A stretch of DNA of 64,000 bases from Pseudomonas sp. R4-35-07 (GCF_003852235.1 NZ_CP027732.1:2046001-2110000), one strand, 5' to 3'. Positions 18,023-28,029 are shown, counted from the stretch's first letter. Numbers and translations are program-made. Notes: generated by a model not told the origin, from the letters alone.

Positions 18023-18925
18023 TCAGGGCAGGGTGGTAAACAGTTCGCGTCGGGCGCCCTCGGTAATCGCCACGATGCCAGGGTGCTTGACCTTGCGCTC
18101 CACCGAGATGGCATAAAACGACTCGGTCACCGCGTCGGTCTGGCCGATCAGCGCCACGCCGTATTGGCGCACCACCTCATCGGCGATCACGCTGGGGGCG
18201 ATAAAGATGCCGCTGCCCGATTGCCCGAAGGCCTGCATCAATGCGCTGTCGTCGAACTCGCCGATGATCCTGGGTTGAATCTGCTGATCGGCAAACCAGC
18301 GTTGCAGACGGCTGCGCACCACGGTCTCTGCGCCGGGGATCAGCAACGGTGCGCCGTGCAAACACCCTGGGAAATCGCCGCTATGTTGGTCAGCCAATGC
18401 CTGGGTGGCGAAAAAACTGATGCCACATTCCCCCAGCTTCTGGCTGTAGCCCTTGATGTCCAGGTGCGTGGGCATCGGGCTGTCGGAGATCACCAGGTCC
18501 AGGCGCTGGATGGCCAGGTCGGCCAATAACCGTTCGAGTTTGTCTTCACGGCAGGTGATGCGGATCGGTTCGCTCAGCTCCATGGTGGGGGCAATCAGCC
18601 GGTACACGATGGACTTGGGCACCACATCCGCCACGCCGACGCGAAATACAATCTGCTGCTCGTTGGGTTGTGCGCGCAGCATCGCCTCCAATTCATTGCC
18701 GGTCTGGAACATCTGCTCGGCATAGGGCAGCGCCTGGCGTCCGGCTTCGGTCAGCTCCAGCTGGCGGCCGACACGCTGAAACAGCGCGATGCCAAAGGTA
18801 TGTTCCAACAGGCTGATCTGCCCGCTGATGGTCTGGGGGGTGAGGTTCAGTTGCTCGCAGGCACGCACGATGCTGCCGGTCTTTGCCACCACCCAGAAGT
18901 AATGCAGTTGTCGATAATTGAGCAT
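18023..18925 (-). CDS. nhaR: LysR-type regulator, NhaR-like
   Basis: 300 residues: N-terminal winged helix-turn-helix (MLNYRQLHYFWVVAKTGSIV ... LTPQTISGQISLLE), linker helix and periplasmic-binding-protein-like effector domain. The LTPQTISGQ recognition helix and YxxLxYFW start are typical of NhaR, the sodium-responsive activator of nhaA in enterics. No NhaA gene is adjacent here. ATG at 18925 is preferred over a GTG at 18937; neither has a strong ribosome site. A palindrome directly upstream (18932-18958) may be its operator. Confidence 0.83.
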   Translation of the reverse strand: MLNYRQLHYFWVVAKTGSIVRACEQLNLTPQTISGQISLLEHTFGIALFQRVGRQLELTEAGRQALPYAEQMFQTGNELEAMLRAQPNEQQIVFRVGVADVVPKSIVYRLIAPTMELSEPIRITCREDKLERLLADLAIQRLDLVISDSPMPTHLDIKGYSQKLGECGISFFATQALADQHSGDFPGCLHGAPLLIPGAETVVRSRLQRWFADQQIQPRIIGEFDDSALMQAFGQSGSGIFIAPSVIADEVVRQYGVALIGQTDAVTESFYAISVERKVKHPGIVAITEGARRELFTTLP

Positions 18926-18931
18926 CGCTGT

Positions 18932-18958
18932 GTACACTTCGTAAAAATCGAAGTATAC
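18932..18958. promoter_or_regulatory. Inverted repeat upstream of the NhaR-like gene
   Basis: Arms GTACACTTCG and CGAAGTATAC (one mismatch) around a seven-base AT spacer, immediately in front of the start. A typical place for LysR autoregulation. Confidence 0.4.
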
Positions 18959-19059
18959 GCGAGAAAAATACGAATTTTCCTGAACTGTTTGCCTGCATAG
19001 AATGCGTCGCTATCGCGGGGCTACTATTTGGACCCAAGCGTTCTAACGAGGAATACATC

Positions 19060-19311
19060 ATGAAACTCAATTCCCTGGGCGCGGCTGCACTGCTTGCGCT
19101 TTCATTGGTAATGATCGGCGGGTGCGATCAAGTCGAGAAAAGCGCGCAGCAGGTATTGGGCAAAGCCACCGAAACGGCCAAGCAAGCAATCGATGACACC
19201 CAGAAAGCCGCTGAACAGGCATTGAGTGAAGCGACCCAGGGCCTGATCAATCCGCAGAAGAAGGATGATCAGCCAGAAAAAGATGCAGAATCCGATACCC
19301 AAGAAACCTAA
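19060..19311 (+). CDS. Small predicted lipoprotein
   Basis: 83 residues: signal peptide ending in the lipobox MIGG-C (Cys about 23), then a charged alanine/glutamine-rich helical tail (QQVLGKATETAKQAIDDTQK) with a heptad-like pattern. It resembles small outer-membrane lipoproteins with amphipathic coiled coils. It precedes terC by 28 bases and may be cotranscribed. Function unknown. Confidence 0.75.
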   Translation: MKLNSLGAAALLALSLVMIGGCDQVEKSAQQVLGKATETAKQAIDDTQKAAEQALSEATQGLINPQKKDDQPEKDAESDTQET

Positions 19312-19339
19312 TTCCCCAGCACAACGTCAGGACTGACCT

Positions 19340-20089
19340 ATGGATTATCTTTTACAACTGGCCGCCAGCCCCACCGCCTGGATCGCACTGGCGACCTTGA
19401 TCGTCATGGAAATCGTGCTGGGCATCGATAACCTGATCTTCATCTCGATCCTCACCAACAAATTACCGGAGCAGCACCGGGCCAAGGCGCGGCGCATTGG
19501 CATCAGCATGGCGTTGGTGTTGCGCCTGGGCCTGTTGAGCACCATCGCGTTTATCGTGCAATTGACGACGCCGGTCTTTGAAGTGTTCGGCCAGGCGTTC
19601 TCGTGGAAGGACATGATCCTGATTGCCGGTGGCCTGTTTCTGGTATGGAAGGCAACCACCGAGATCCATCACAGCATGGACCCGGAGCCCGAAGACAAAG
19701 CCAGCGTTGGCAATACGGTTGCCATCGGCTTTGCGGCCGCCATCGGACAGATCCTGCTGCTCGACCTGGTGTTCTCCATCGACAGCATCATCACGGCAGT
19801 TGGCATGACCGAACACTTGCCGATCATGATCATCGCCGTGGTGACCTCGGTGATCGTGATGCTGGTGGCGGCAGAACCCTTGGCCAAGTTCATCAACGAC
19901 AACCCGACCGTGGTGATGTTGGCCCTGGGCTTTTTGATCATGATCGGCATGACGCTGATCGCCGAAGGCTTCGGCGCCCATGTGCCCAAAGGCTACGTGT
20001 ATGCGGCCATGGCGTTCTCGGCGGCTATCGAGTGCCTGAATATCGCACGGCGTAACCGCCACAAGCGTTTGCTCGCTGCCCGCCAGTAA
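19340..20089 (+). CDS. TerC family integral membrane protein
   Basis: 249 residues with seven or more helices and the TerC signature: [20 protein letters not shown] near the start and [17 protein letters not shown] in the middle, each carrying conserved acidic residues in the membrane. TerC proteins are linked to metal (Mn/Ca) export and tellurite resistance. Members lacking CBS domains, like this one, resemble E. coli YgdQ/Alx-type proteins. It ends in front of a bidirectional terminator. Confidence 0.88.
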   Translation: MDYLLQLAASPTAWIALATLIVMEIVLGIDNLIFISILTNKLPEQHRAKARRIGISMALVLRLGLLSTIAFIVQLTTPVFEVFGQAFSWKDMILIAGGLFLVWKATTEIHHSMDPEPEDKASVGNTVAIGFAAAIGQILLLDLVFSIDSIITAVGMTEHLPIMIIAVVTSVIVMLVAAEPLAKFINDNPTVVMLALGFLIMIGMTLIAEGFGAHVPKGYVYAAMAFSAAIECLNIARRNRHKRLLAARQ

Positions 20090-20099
20090 GCGCTGTACC

Positions 20100-20141
20100 A
20101 AAAGGCCGGCTGCGCTCATATGAGCCCAGCCGGCCTTTTGC
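20100..20141. terminator. Rho-independent terminator after terC
   Basis: A 12-bp stem AAAGGCCGGCTG/CAGCCGGCCTTT lies 10 bases after the terC stop. Confidence 0.85.
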
Positions 20142-20182
20142 TGTCTGCTAGAATCGGCGCACTTGATAGCTTGAGGTCCACC

Positions 20183-21217
20183 ATGAACGAGCCGATTCGC
20201 CTTACCCAGTACAGCCACGGTGCGGGTTGCGGCTGCAAGATCTCGCCCCAGGTGCTGGAAGTGATCCTTGCCGGCAGCGGCGCGCAGAACCTCGACCCCA
20301 ACCTGTGGGTAGGCAACGCCTCCCGTGACGATGCGGCGGTGTACGCCATCGACGACGAGCGCGGCGTGGTCTCCACCACCGATTTTTTCATGCCGATCGT
20401 CGACGACCCCTTTGACTTCGGCCGCATCGCCGCCACCAATGCCATCAGCGACATCTACGCCATGGGCGGCGACCCGTTGATGGCCATTGCCATTCTCGGT
20501 TGGCCGGTGAATGTGCTGGCGCCGGAGATTGCCCGCGAAGTCATTCGTGGCGGCCGCGCGGTCTGCGACGCTGCCGGTATCCCGCTGGCCGGTGGGCACT
20601 CCATCGACGCCCCGGAGCCGATCTTCGGCCTGGCCGTGACCGGCATCGTGCACAAGCGCCATATGAAGCGCAACGACACCGCCACCGCCGGGTGCAAGCT
20701 GTATCTGACCAAACCCTTGGGCATCGGCATCCTCACGACCGCCGAAAAGAAAGGCAAGTTGCGCGAAGCGGATATCGGCCTGGCCCGCGACTGGATGTGC
20801 ACCCTCAACAAACCCGGTAGCCGTTTCGGCAAATTGGCCGGGGTGACGGCGATGACCGATGTCACCGGTTTCGGCCTGCTTGGTCACCTGGTAGAGATGG
20901 CCGACGGCAGCGGCCTCACGGCCCGCATCGAGTATGCAAAAGTGCCCCGTCTGCCGGGCGTCGAGTACTACCTGGAGCAGGGTTGCGTACCGGGCGGGAC
21001 CTTGCGCAACTTCGACAGCTACGCCAGCAAGCTCGGGCGTGTGCAGGAGCTGCACAAGCGCGTGCTGTGCGATCCGCAAACCAGCGGCGGCCTGCTGATC
21101 GCCGTCACGCCCGAAGGCGACGCCGAGTTCCACGCGGTGGCCGCTGAACTGGGCCTTACCCTTGAGCCGATCGGCGAACTGCTTGAGCGACAGAGCAACG
21201 CGGTAGAGGTGGTTTGA
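20183..21217 (+). CDS. selD: Selenide, water dikinase SelD
   Basis: Makes selenophosphate from selenide and ATP. The 344-residue protein carries the catalytic pair Cys16/Lys19 in [12 protein letters not shown] and the ATP-binding stretch [24 protein letters not shown] region, plus [16 protein letters not shown] cysteine, not selenocysteine, is at the active site. ATG at 20183 follows GAGG. Its stop overlaps the ATG of mnmH (TGATG), so the two are coupled: SelD supplies selenophosphate for tRNA selenation. Confidence 0.96.
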   Translation: MNEPIRLTQYSHGAGCGCKISPQVLEVILAGSGAQNLDPNLWVGNASRDDAAVYAIDDERGVVSTTDFFMPIVDDPFDFGRIAATNAISDIYAMGGDPLMAIAILGWPVNVLAPEIAREVIRGGRAVCDAAGIPLAGGHSIDAPEPIFGLAVTGIVHKRHMKRNDTATAGCKLYLTKPLGIGILTTAEKKGKLREADIGLARDWMCTLNKPGSRFGKLAGVTAMTDVTGFGLLGHLVEMADGSGLTARIEYAKVPRLPGVEYYLEQGCVPGGTLRNFDSYASKLGRVQELHKRVLCDPQTSGGLLIAVTPEGDAEFHAVAAELGLTLEPIGELLERQSNAVEVV

Positions 21218-22320
21218 TGGCGACTGACATCACCGATTACCGCGACATCTTCCTCAACGACCGGCCGATGATGGATACCCGCGCGCCGGTTGAATTCACC
21301 AAAGGCGCATTTCCCGGTGTGGTCAACCTGCCGTTGATGACCGACCAGGAGCGCCAACGTGTAGGCACCTGCTACAAGCAGCAAGGCCAGCAAGCTGCAA
21401 TCGTGCTGGGCCATGAGTTGGTGTCGGGGCCGATCAAGGCCGAACGCATCGCGCAGTGGGCGCAGTTCGCCCAGGCCAATCCAGACGGCTACCTGTATTG
21501 CTTTCGCGGCGGGCTTCGTTCACAGATCGTGCAGCAATGGTTAAAAACCGAGGCGGGTATCGAATACCCCCGCGTCGGCGGCGGCTACAAGGCCATGCGC
21601 ACCTTCCTGCTGGACACGCTCGAGCAGGCCACCGTCCAATGTGATTTCGTCTTACTCGGCGGCATGACCGGCACCGGCAAGACCGAAGTGCTCGGCCAAC
21701 TACGCAACGCCCTGGACCTGGAAGGCCACGCCAACCATCGCGGCTCCAGCTTCGGCAAGCGTGCCACGGCGCAACCGTCCACTATCGACTTCGAAAACCG
21801 CCTTGCGGTAGACCTGCTGAAAAAGCGCGCGGCAGGCATCGAGCAGTTCGTGGTCGAGGATGAGAGCCGCATGATCGGCAGTTGCGCGCTGCCGCTGCCG
21901 TTGCACAAAGGTATGCAGGCGTTTCCAATGGTGTGGCTGGAAGACAGCGTTGAAGGCCGCGTGGAACGCATCCTGCGCGATTACGTGGTCGACCTGTGCG
22001 CCGAGTTCATCGGGGTATGGGGTGAGAATGGCCAAGCGATGTTTGCCGAACGGCTTACCCAGAGCCTGGCCAATATCCATAAGCGCCTGGGTGGCGAACG
22101 CTTCCAGCGGCTGCAGGCGATTTTGCAGGACGCCCTGGCGGAGCAGGCGCGCACTGGCGCCGTGGATGTGCACCGGGTGTGGATTGAAGGGCTGTTGCGT
22201 GAGTATTACGACCCGATGTATGCGTTTCAGCGTGAGAGCAAAGGCGCACGAATCGAATTTTCCGGGGAGCAGGGCGCGGTGGTGGAGTATTTGCGCGCGC
22301 GGGCTGCTCGGGTGGGGTGA
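21217..22320 (+). CDS. mnmH: tRNA 2-selenouridine synthase MnmH (SelU)
   Basis: Replaces sulfur of 2-thiouridine at tRNA wobble position 34 with selenium, through a geranylated intermediate. 367 residues: an N-terminal rhodanese domain with catalytic Cys95 in [10 protein letters not shown], then a P-loop domain ([12 protein letters not shown], about 148-159) and the [21 protein letters not shown] segments. It overlaps selD by one base. The presence of this pair shows use of selenium in tRNA irrespective of selenoproteins, none of which occurs in the window. Confidence 0.95.
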   Translation: MATDITDYRDIFLNDRPMMDTRAPVEFTKGAFPGVVNLPLMTDQERQRVGTCYKQQGQQAAIVLGHELVSGPIKAERIAQWAQFAQANPDGYLYCFRGGLRSQIVQQWLKTEAGIEYPRVGGGYKAMRTFLLDTLEQATVQCDFVLLGGMTGTGKTEVLGQLRNALDLEGHANHRGSSFGKRATAQPSTIDFENRLAVDLLKKRAAGIEQFVVEDESRMIGSCALPLPLHKGMQAFPMVWLEDSVEGRVERILRDYVVDLCAEFIGVWGENGQAMFAERLTQSLANIHKRLGGERFQRLQAILQDALAEQARTGAVDVHRVWIEGLLREYYDPMYAFQRESKGARIEFSGEQGAVVEYLRARAARVG

Positions 22321-22438
22321 GTTTTCGGATGCCATTGAGCTCACAACAGGTTGAGCCGGTTTCTTCAGTTAATGCCGGGAAACAGGAGTTTTGGCTCTCG
22401 AGCGCCGGATGATCCAGTCCAAACGCCGCAGGCCCAAT

Positions 22439-22528
22439 GTGGGAGGGGGCTTGCCCCCGATTGCGGTGCAGCAGTCACCCATTTTTTAACTGACAGACCG
22501 CCATCGGGAGCAAGCCCCTTCCCACACT
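22439..22528. repeat. REPIN (TGTGGGAGGGGGCTTGCCCCC type)
   Basis: Two inverted REP hairpins around a divergent 40-base centre, between the convergent mnmH and permease genes. Confidence 0.8.
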
Positions 22529-22562
22529 TAGGTCGCGGGGTGCGATAAAGCCTTCCCAAAAC

Positions 22563-23618
22563 CTAAAGAATCACCGCCCCGATCAACCCGCACACCACCC
22601 CCATCAGCATGGTCAGCCCGGCCACCGTCACCAGCACCCGCGCATCGAAATCCTTACGCAGCATCAGCAACGACGGCAGGCTCACGCTCGGCAGGGTCAT
22701 CAGCAAGGCGACGGCCGGGCCGGTGCCCATGCCCAGGGTCATCATGGTTTGTACGATGGGAATCTCCGCCGCCGTAGGAATCACGAATAACGTGCCGACA
22801 ATCGCCAGCGGTACCAGCCACACCAGGCTGTCGGCCATCGCTCCGTCCACATGGGGGAACAGCCAGACCCGCGCCGCGCCAAGGATCAGCACCGCGAGGA
22901 TATACACCGGGATGGTGCTCCAGAACAGCTGCCACAAGGTCCGTAACCAGCGCGCCAGGAAGGATTCGGACTCAACAGTGCTGACTTCGGCCACAGCCTG
23001 CAGCGCCGCTTCCGGCACTTGCTCCGGACGTGCAATGCGCTGCGCCACCAACGACACACCCACCACCAGCACAATCCCCGCCACCAGCCGCAGCGCGGTA
23101 AAGCCCCAGCCCAGCACAAACCCCATGAACACCAAGGTGGCCGGGTTCAAGACCGGGTTGGCGATCCAGAATGCCAGCGCAGCGCCGACCGATACCTTTT
23201 GGCGCCGCATACCCGCCGCGACAGGCGCCGCGCAGCAGCTGCACATCATGCCCGGCAAGGCGAACAGCCCGCCACGCAGGGTCGAGCCCAGGCCGGCGCG
23301 GCCAAACAGGCGCAACAGCCAGTCGCGAGGGATCAACACCTGCAGCAGCGAACCGAGGATTACCGCCAGTACGGCGGCCTTCCAGATCGCCAGGAAATAC
23401 ACCTGGGCATAGGCCAGCGCCGCCGCGAGGGGCGAGCTTTGCTGGTCATTGAGAATCGACGCGCCGATGCTGTGGTTATCGGCCGCTACAAAAGCCTTGA
23501 GGTAGTAGGGCGACCATTTCACATAGTAGAGGCCGATGCAGGCCACCAGTAGAAACAGCGCAGGTTTGCACCAGAACGACCAGCCCCGGTTGGGCTGGGC
23601 AGAAGCGAGGTTGGACAT
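22563..23618 (-). CDS. Permease of the DUF318/ArsP-like family
   Basis: 351-residue inner-membrane protein with about eight helices. It carries the family cysteine motif in LPGMMCSCCAAPVAAGMRR followed by ALAFWIANPVLNPATLVFMG, and a second-half repeat with PTAAEIPIVQTMMTLGMG. Such permeases are annotated as putative two-component membrane permease complex subunits; ArsP members export organoarsenicals, but no ars gene is near. Start chosen at MSNLASAQP (23618); 23642 is a less likely alternative. Confidence 0.82.
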   Translation of the reverse strand: MSNLASAQPNRGWSFWCKPALFLLVACIGLYYVKWSPYYLKAFVAADNHSIGASILNDQQSSPLAAALAYAQVYFLAIWKAAVLAVILGSLLQVLIPRDWLLRLFGRAGLGSTLRGGLFALPGMMCSCCAAPVAAGMRRQKVSVGAALAFWIANPVLNPATLVFMGFVLGWGFTALRLVAGIVLVVGVSLVAQRIARPEQVPEAALQAVAEVSTVESESFLARWLRTLWQLFWSTIPVYILAVLILGAARVWLFPHVDGAMADSLVWLVPLAIVGTLFVIPTAAEIPIVQTMMTLGMGTGPAVALLMTLPSVSLPSLLMLRKDFDARVLVTVAGLTMLMGVVCGLIGAVIL

Positions 23619-23675
23619 GGAGATGATCCGCAGATGAGTCAATAGCGGCCATCATACGCGCCTGACGCCCAACCT

Positions 23676-24377
23676 TCAGGTATCTGCGCTGACCTGGGTC
23701 GGATCCGGGCAGGTTTCCTCACCATTATTGAGCCCCTGCTTGTAGTTGCGACTGAGCAGCGAGGCCTTGCCGTTGTGCCAGGTCAGTGTCAGCACGTACA
23801 GCGAGTCATAGTCGTTACCGGACCAGTCTTCGGTGATGGTGTGCTTTTCGCCGGCCGCTTCACTGGCGACTTTGTTGATCAACTCCGGCAGGTAACCGTG
23901 AGACCAGGCGGTATAGATCGTTGCGTTGTGGTACTTGTCCTCGACCAGCTCATCGGCCAGGGCACTGGTGTCGTTCGCGGAAAACTTGATGTTGACTGGC
24001 AAACCCAGCTTGATTGCGCTGGGACTGATGGTCATCAGTGGGCGGATATAGCTGTAGGAGTTATCCAGCTCGCCTTCCTCGACATTGCGCGTGGGGTTGG
24101 CGGCGAATACGAAATCGGCCTTGCCGAATTTTTCCGGCAATACACTGGCCAGGTTCATGGCGCGGTTCAGGCCCTGGCAATTGAGCTGGCCCAGGCCGCC
24201 GGCAGGTTTTTCGCCGTGGCGCAGGAAGACCAGGGTTTGCACGCCGTCCACCGGTTGTGCGCGGCTTTCGCGGGCATCCAATGCCGTAACAATGCCGGCG
24301 GTGACCAGCAGCAGCGGTAACATCATGTATGAATGGCGTTTGAATTGTTGCACAAGGCGCAGAGGCTTGATCTTCAT
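23676..24377 (-). CDS. Membrane-anchored histidine phosphatase-like protein
   Basis: 233 residues with an N-terminal hydrophobic anchor or signal (MMLPLLLVTAGIVTALDA) and the histidine phosphatase motif FLRHGEKP (the catalytic RHG) near residue 55. A second-half catalytic His may be in WSHGYLPEL. Likely faces the periplasm. Members of this branch dephosphorylate small molecules or are uncharacterised. Monocistronic, divergent from the GST gene. Confidence 0.72.
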   Translation of the reverse strand: MKIKPLRLVQQFKRHSYMMLPLLLVTAGIVTALDARESRAQPVDGVQTLVFLRHGEKPAGGLGQLNCQGLNRAMNLASVLPEKFGKADFVFAANPTRNVEEGELDNSYSYIRPLMTISPSAIKLGLPVNIKFSANDTSALADELVEDKYHNATIYTAWSHGYLPELINKVASEAAGEKHTITEDWSGNDYDSLYVLTLTWHNGKASLLSRNYKQGLNNGEETCPDPTQVSADT

Positions 24378-24631
24378 TATGGGTTCGAGTCTTCGTGCGT
24401 CGGTTTAAGGCGGACAGGCCCGGCCCAATGGCGCAGTGTGCGTCCTGGGGGTGTTCCTTGTCGGTATAGCCAGGTGCCTCCATTCACCCTGCGAGCGCAT
24501 TTAAGAGTGCGCTTGAGCGTTTTGGTTCGCCCGTGTGGGATTCTAGCCAGGCAATGTTGCTTAATGATGACCCATGCAGGGTGGCGAACAGATGACTATC
24601 ATGGGGGCTTTCCGCCCAGGGATGTCTTTTG

Positions 24632-25330
24632 ATGAACGCACTTGCCGCTTTCCCGATCAACAGTAAATGGCCCGCCCAGCACCCTGAGCGCTTGCAACTG
24701 TACTCGTTGCCTACGCCCAACGGTGTAAAAGTATCAATCATGCTTGAAGAGCTGGGCCTGCCCTACGAGGCACACAAGGTCAGTTTCGACACCCAGGACC
24801 AGTTGTCTCCCGAGTTCATGTCCCTGAACCCCAACAACAAGATCCCCGCGATCATCGACCCCAATGGCCCAAGCGGGCAGCCGCTGGCGTTGTTCGAGTC
24901 CGGCGCGATCCTGATTTACCTGGCGGAAAAAACCAGCCGGTTGCTTTCCGAAGATCCGGCCACCCGCTATGAAACCCTTCAGTGGTTGATGTTCCAGATG
25001 GCCGGGATCGGCCCGATGTTCGGTCAGGTGGGGTTCTTCAATAAATTCGCCGGCAAGGCTTATGAAGACAAGCGCCCGCGTGACCGCTACGTCGCCGAGT
25101 CCCGCCGCTTGCTCCAGGTACTGGAGAAACGCCTGCTGGGCCGCACGTGGATCATGGGCGATGACTACAGCATCGCTGACATCGCCACCTTCCCCTGGAT
25201 TCGCAACCTGATCGGCTTCTATGAATCGGGCGACCTGGTGGGTATCGCCGACTTCCCCAATGTACTGCGCGCGTTGGATGGCTTTATCGCACGCCCAGCG
25301 GTGATCCGTGGCCTGAACATTCCGAGCTGA
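24632..25330 (+). CDS. Glutathione S-transferase family protein (YfcG/nu-like)
   Basis: 232 residues: N-terminal thioredoxin fold (LQLYSLPTPNGVKVSIMLEELGLPYEAHKV) with the PTPNG substitution for a catalytic Tyr/Ser typical of nu-class YfcG, the cis-proline and glutathione pocket in NKIPAIIDP and LFESGAILIYLAEK, then an all-helical C-terminal domain (GDDYSIADIATFPWI). YfcG-like enzymes act as disulfide reductases. It is followed after three bases by the PhzF-like gene, so the two form an operon. Confidence 0.87.
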   Translation: MNALAAFPINSKWPAQHPERLQLYSLPTPNGVKVSIMLEELGLPYEAHKVSFDTQDQLSPEFMSLNPNNKIPAIIDPNGPSGQPLALFESGAILIYLAEKTSRLLSEDPATRYETLQWLMFQMAGIGPMFGQVGFFNKFAGKAYEDKRPRDRYVAESRRLLQVLEKRLLGRTWIMGDDYSIADIATFPWIRNLIGFYESGDLVGIADFPNVLRALDGFIARPAVIRGLNIPS

Positions 25331-25333
25331 AGC

Positions 25334-26164
25334 ATGCCGACTTTCGATTTCAAGCAACTGGATGTATTCAGCAGCGTGCCCCTCAAAGGCAACCCGCTGG
25401 CCGTGGTGCTCGGGGCCGACAGCCTGACGGACCAGCAGATGGCTGACTTCGCCAAGTGGACCAACCTCAGCGAAACCACGTTTTTGCTGAAGCCCCGTGA
25501 CCCACGCGCCGATTACCGAGTGAGAATTTTCACCACCTTGCAGGAACTGCCGTTTGCCGGGCATCCGACGTTGGGCAGTTGCCAGGCGTGGTTGCACGCA
25601 GGCGGTGTTCCGCGTGGGCATGAGGTCATTCAGGAGTGCGAAATCGGTTTGGTCCGCATCCGACGTGAAGGCGAGGAACTGGCGTTTATCGCGCCACCGC
25701 TGTTGCGTTCGGGCGTTGTCGAGGCGCCGCTGCTGGAGCGTGTGCGCCTGGGGTTGGGCCTGGCCCCTGACGCGATTGTGCGCAGCCAGTGGGTGGATAA
25801 CGGCGCGGGTTGGCTGGCGGTGATGCTGGCTGATCGCCGGGCCGTGCTGGAGGTAAGGCCTGACTACGCGCAACTGCTCGGGTTGGCCGTTGGTATCATT
25901 GCTCCTTGCGATGGGGAGGACGCACAGTTTGAGGTGCGCGCCTTTATCGCCGGCGACGGTGCCCAGGAAGACCCGGCCACCGGCAGCTTGAATGCCGGCC
26001 TGGCCCAATGGTTGCTCAGCGAGGGCCTTGCGCCGGAGCGCTATGTGGTCAGCCAGGGCACGGCCATGGGACGCGCCGGGCGTATTCGTATTGAGCGCCA
26101 GGGTGATGAAGTCTGGGTCGGTGGCGCCGTTGCGGTATGCATCGAAGGCCGTCTACAGCTCTAG
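25334..26164 (+). CDS. PhzF family isomerase
   Basis: 276 residues of the diaminopimelate-epimerase-like PhzF fold: FKQLDVFSSVPLKGNPLAVV at the start, the catalytic Glu48 in NLSETTFLL, PFAGHPTLGSCQAWL and the second-half GDGAQEDPATGSLNAGLAQWL. PhzF itself isomerises a phenazine precursor, but no phenazine genes are present, so this is a PhzF-like enzyme of unknown substrate. Close coupling to the upstream GST suggests a shared, possibly detoxification, role (inference). Confidence 0.88.
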   Translation: MPTFDFKQLDVFSSVPLKGNPLAVVLGADSLTDQQMADFAKWTNLSETTFLLKPRDPRADYRVRIFTTLQELPFAGHPTLGSCQAWLHAGGVPRGHEVIQECEIGLVRIRREGEELAFIAPPLLRSGVVEAPLLERVRLGLGLAPDAIVRSQWVDNGAGWLAVMLADRRAVLEVRPDYAQLLGLAVGIIAPCDGEDAQFEVRAFIAGDGAQEDPATGSLNAGLAQWLLSEGLAPERYVVSQGTAMGRAGRIRIERQGDEVWVGGAVAVCIEGRLQL

Positions 26165-26281
26165 ATCAATGCAATTGTTACGTGTCGCGCAATACACTGT
26201 TGGGCCCTCGGCATTTGTGCTGCGGGTGCTTGGGGCATAAGCTTTGGTCCCAAAGATTTCAGCCATTTTTTCAGGAAAGCC

Positions 26282-27256
26282 ATGACCAGCCAGTTCCCCC
26301 AAGCCCGCCCCCGTCGCCTGCGCCGCTCCCCGGAGCTGCGTGGCTTGTTCCAGGAAAGCGAATTCACGCTCAACGACCTGGTGCTGCCGATTTTCGTCGA
26401 AGAAGAAATCGACGACTTCGTACCGATCACCAGCATGCCGGGCGTGTTGCGTATCCCTGAGAAAAAACTGGCCGGCGAGATCGAGCGTTATGCCCGTGCC
26501 GGCATCAAGTCGGTGATGACCTTTGGCGTATCCCACCATCTTGACGCCAGCGGCAGCGACACGTGGAAAGAACGCGGGCTGGTTTCGCGCATGTCATCGA
26601 TCATCAAGGACGCCGTGCCGGAAATGATCGTGATGTCCGACACCTGCTTCTGCGAATACACCGACCACGGCCACTGCGGCGTGATGCATGGCGCTCACGT
26701 CGACAATGACGCGACCCTGGTTAATCTGGGCAAACAAGCCGTGGCCGCCGCCCGCGCCGGAGCCGACGTGATCGCACCCTCGGCAGCGATGGACGGCCAG
26801 GTCCAGGCCATCCGCCGCGCTCTGGACGACGCCGGTTTTACCCACATCCCGATCATGGCCTACTCCACCAAATTCGCCTCGGCCCTCTACGGCCCGTTCC
26901 GAGAAGCCGGCGGCAGCGCCCTCAAGGGCGACCGCAAAAGCTACCAGATGAACCCGATGAACCGCCGCGAAGCCGTCCGCGAATCGCTGCTCGACGAGCA
27001 GGAAGGCGCCGACGCGCTGATGGTCAAACCGGCCGGCGCTTACCTCGACATCATCCGCGACATCCGCGAAGCCTCACGCCTGCCGGTGGCGGCGTATCAG
27101 GTGAGTGGTGAGTACGCGATGATCAAATTCGGCGCCCAGGCGGGGGCGATTGACGAAGACCGCGTGGTGCGCGAGACCTTGGGCTCGATCAAACGGGCGG
27201 GGGCGGATTTGATTTTTACGTACTTTGCGATGGATTTGGCGTTGGCGGGGATTTAA
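26282..27256 (+). CDS. hemB: Porphobilinogen synthase, zinc-dependent type HemB
   Basis: Condenses two 5-aminolevulinate molecules to porphobilinogen in haem synthesis. 324 residues; the Schiff-base lysines are Lys197 (AYSTKFAS) and Lys249 (LMVKPAGAY). The metal site [16 protein letters not shown] supplies Cys122, Cys124 and Cys132, the zinc-cysteine type of E. coli. The main Pseudomonas HemB known from P. aeruginosa has aspartates there and uses magnesium. This is therefore probably a second, zinc-type HemB. AGGAAAG precedes the ATG. Downstream DNA turns AT-rich abruptly. Confidence 0.93.
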   Translation: MTSQFPQARPRRLRRSPELRGLFQESEFTLNDLVLPIFVEEEIDDFVPITSMPGVLRIPEKKLAGEIERYARAGIKSVMTFGVSHHLDASGSDTWKERGLVSRMSSIIKDAVPEMIVMSDTCFCEYTDHGHCGVMHGAHVDNDATLVNLGKQAVAAARAGADVIAPSAAMDGQVQAIRRALDDAGFTHIPIMAYSTKFASALYGPFREAGGSALKGDRKSYQMNPMNRREAVRESLLDEQEGADALMVKPAGAYLDIIRDIREASRLPVAAYQVSGEYAMIKFGAQAGAIDEDRVVRETLGSIKRAGADLIFTYFAMDLALAGI

Positions 27257-27344
27257 GGGCGCCATTTATCCCTGTGGTGAGCGGGTCGGATTTGCTTGCC
27301 ACAGGGGTAGGAGGGCGACCTTGTATATTGATTTTGAACAGCGC

Positions 27345-27794
27345 TCAATTAAATTTTTCGTAATCTTCCGCACCTAATGACTTTAACCATTTCTTGAAGA
27401 AATCAATTTGATCCTGTGGGTTGTTTGTTAGGTTTTCTTCTTCATAGTCGAATAAATGGACAATGTTGTCGTTGGTTGCTTGTTGGCCTAAAGTCATTTC
27501 GTATGCCACAAGCCCAGCGCTCATCTGAGAGGCCATTCTTGATGGTTTTACATTTATTTTGGCCCCTTTACATAGAAAGGTGATGTGCGGAAAATCCGCT
27601 CTAATATTTGCGAAGCAGACGTACAGGTCTCTTCCTCTATAAATTTTCTTAAAGTTTTCGGCTTCTGAAAATGTCATGGTGAGTTTTGTTGGGTCATATT
27701 TGACGGTGACTTGTTTGTGTTCATTGTTGATTATTACTTTTATATTTTTTGTTTCCATTTTATTTTCTGTTAGGGTTTGGTATGAAATATTCAA
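27345..27794 (-). CDS. Immunity-like protein, paralogue of the gene at 28030
   Basis: 149 residues if the TTG at 27794 is used (GGGAGG nine bases upstream); an ATG at 27758 gives 137 residues and aligns better with its paralogue but has no ribosome site. It shares with the gene at 28030 the patterns FLCKGxKINVxPSxMASQMSxGxVAYE and FDYEExxLTNxxxxQIxxxKKW. No signal peptide or enzyme motif. AT-rich codon use unlike flanking genes. Lying downstream of an rhs gene, both are likely immunity proteins against toxin tips (inference). Confidence 0.72.
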   Translation of the reverse strand: MNISYQTLTENKMETKNIKVIINNEHKQVTVKYDPTKLTMTFSEAENFKKIYRGRDLYVCFANIRADFPHITFLCKGAKINVKPSRMASQMSAGLVAYEMTLGQQATNDNIVHLFDYEEENLTNNPQDQIDFFKKWLKSLGAEDYEKFN

Positions 27795-27842
27795 TGCGGC
27801 TAACCTCCCCTTGGAGCTAGATCAGGTGTTGGCAGAAATTTA

Positions 27843-27912
27843 AGAACGCCGTAATTCTGCGGTGGGCGAACTTGCTCGAGTGGGGCTGGGCGGCAGCAAC
27901 TTAACTGGCTAC
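27843..27912. repeat. Degenerate GC-rich REP-like remnant
   Basis: A GC-rich island (TGCGGTGGGCGAACTTGCTC and following) inside AT-rich DNA that resembles a decayed REP; no gene supported. Confidence 0.35.
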
Positions 27913-28029
27913 ACGGATCTAATTGACTGAGCGGGCCATACTGATTAGTTTTATTCCCTGAGTAAGTAACTGTCGAATTTTTCTATTATGCTCTGTGGCT
28001 CGGGGTTTGCTTGTTACATGGTCGTCGAG

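Noticed and set aside
19463..21133. 556-codon reverse open frame
   Set aside because: Antisense to terC and selD; no family features.
27272..27312. Possible terminator or attachment site after hemB
   Set aside because: CTGTGG/CCACAGG dyad is REP-like and lacks a T-run; no matching repeat at the other end of the AT-rich region, so no integration site is claimed.
27796..28029. Minus-strand frame of about 60 codons ending just before the 27345 gene
   Set aside because: Considered as another toxin remnant, but half of it lies in a GC-rich REP-like island and no toxin-like motif was found.
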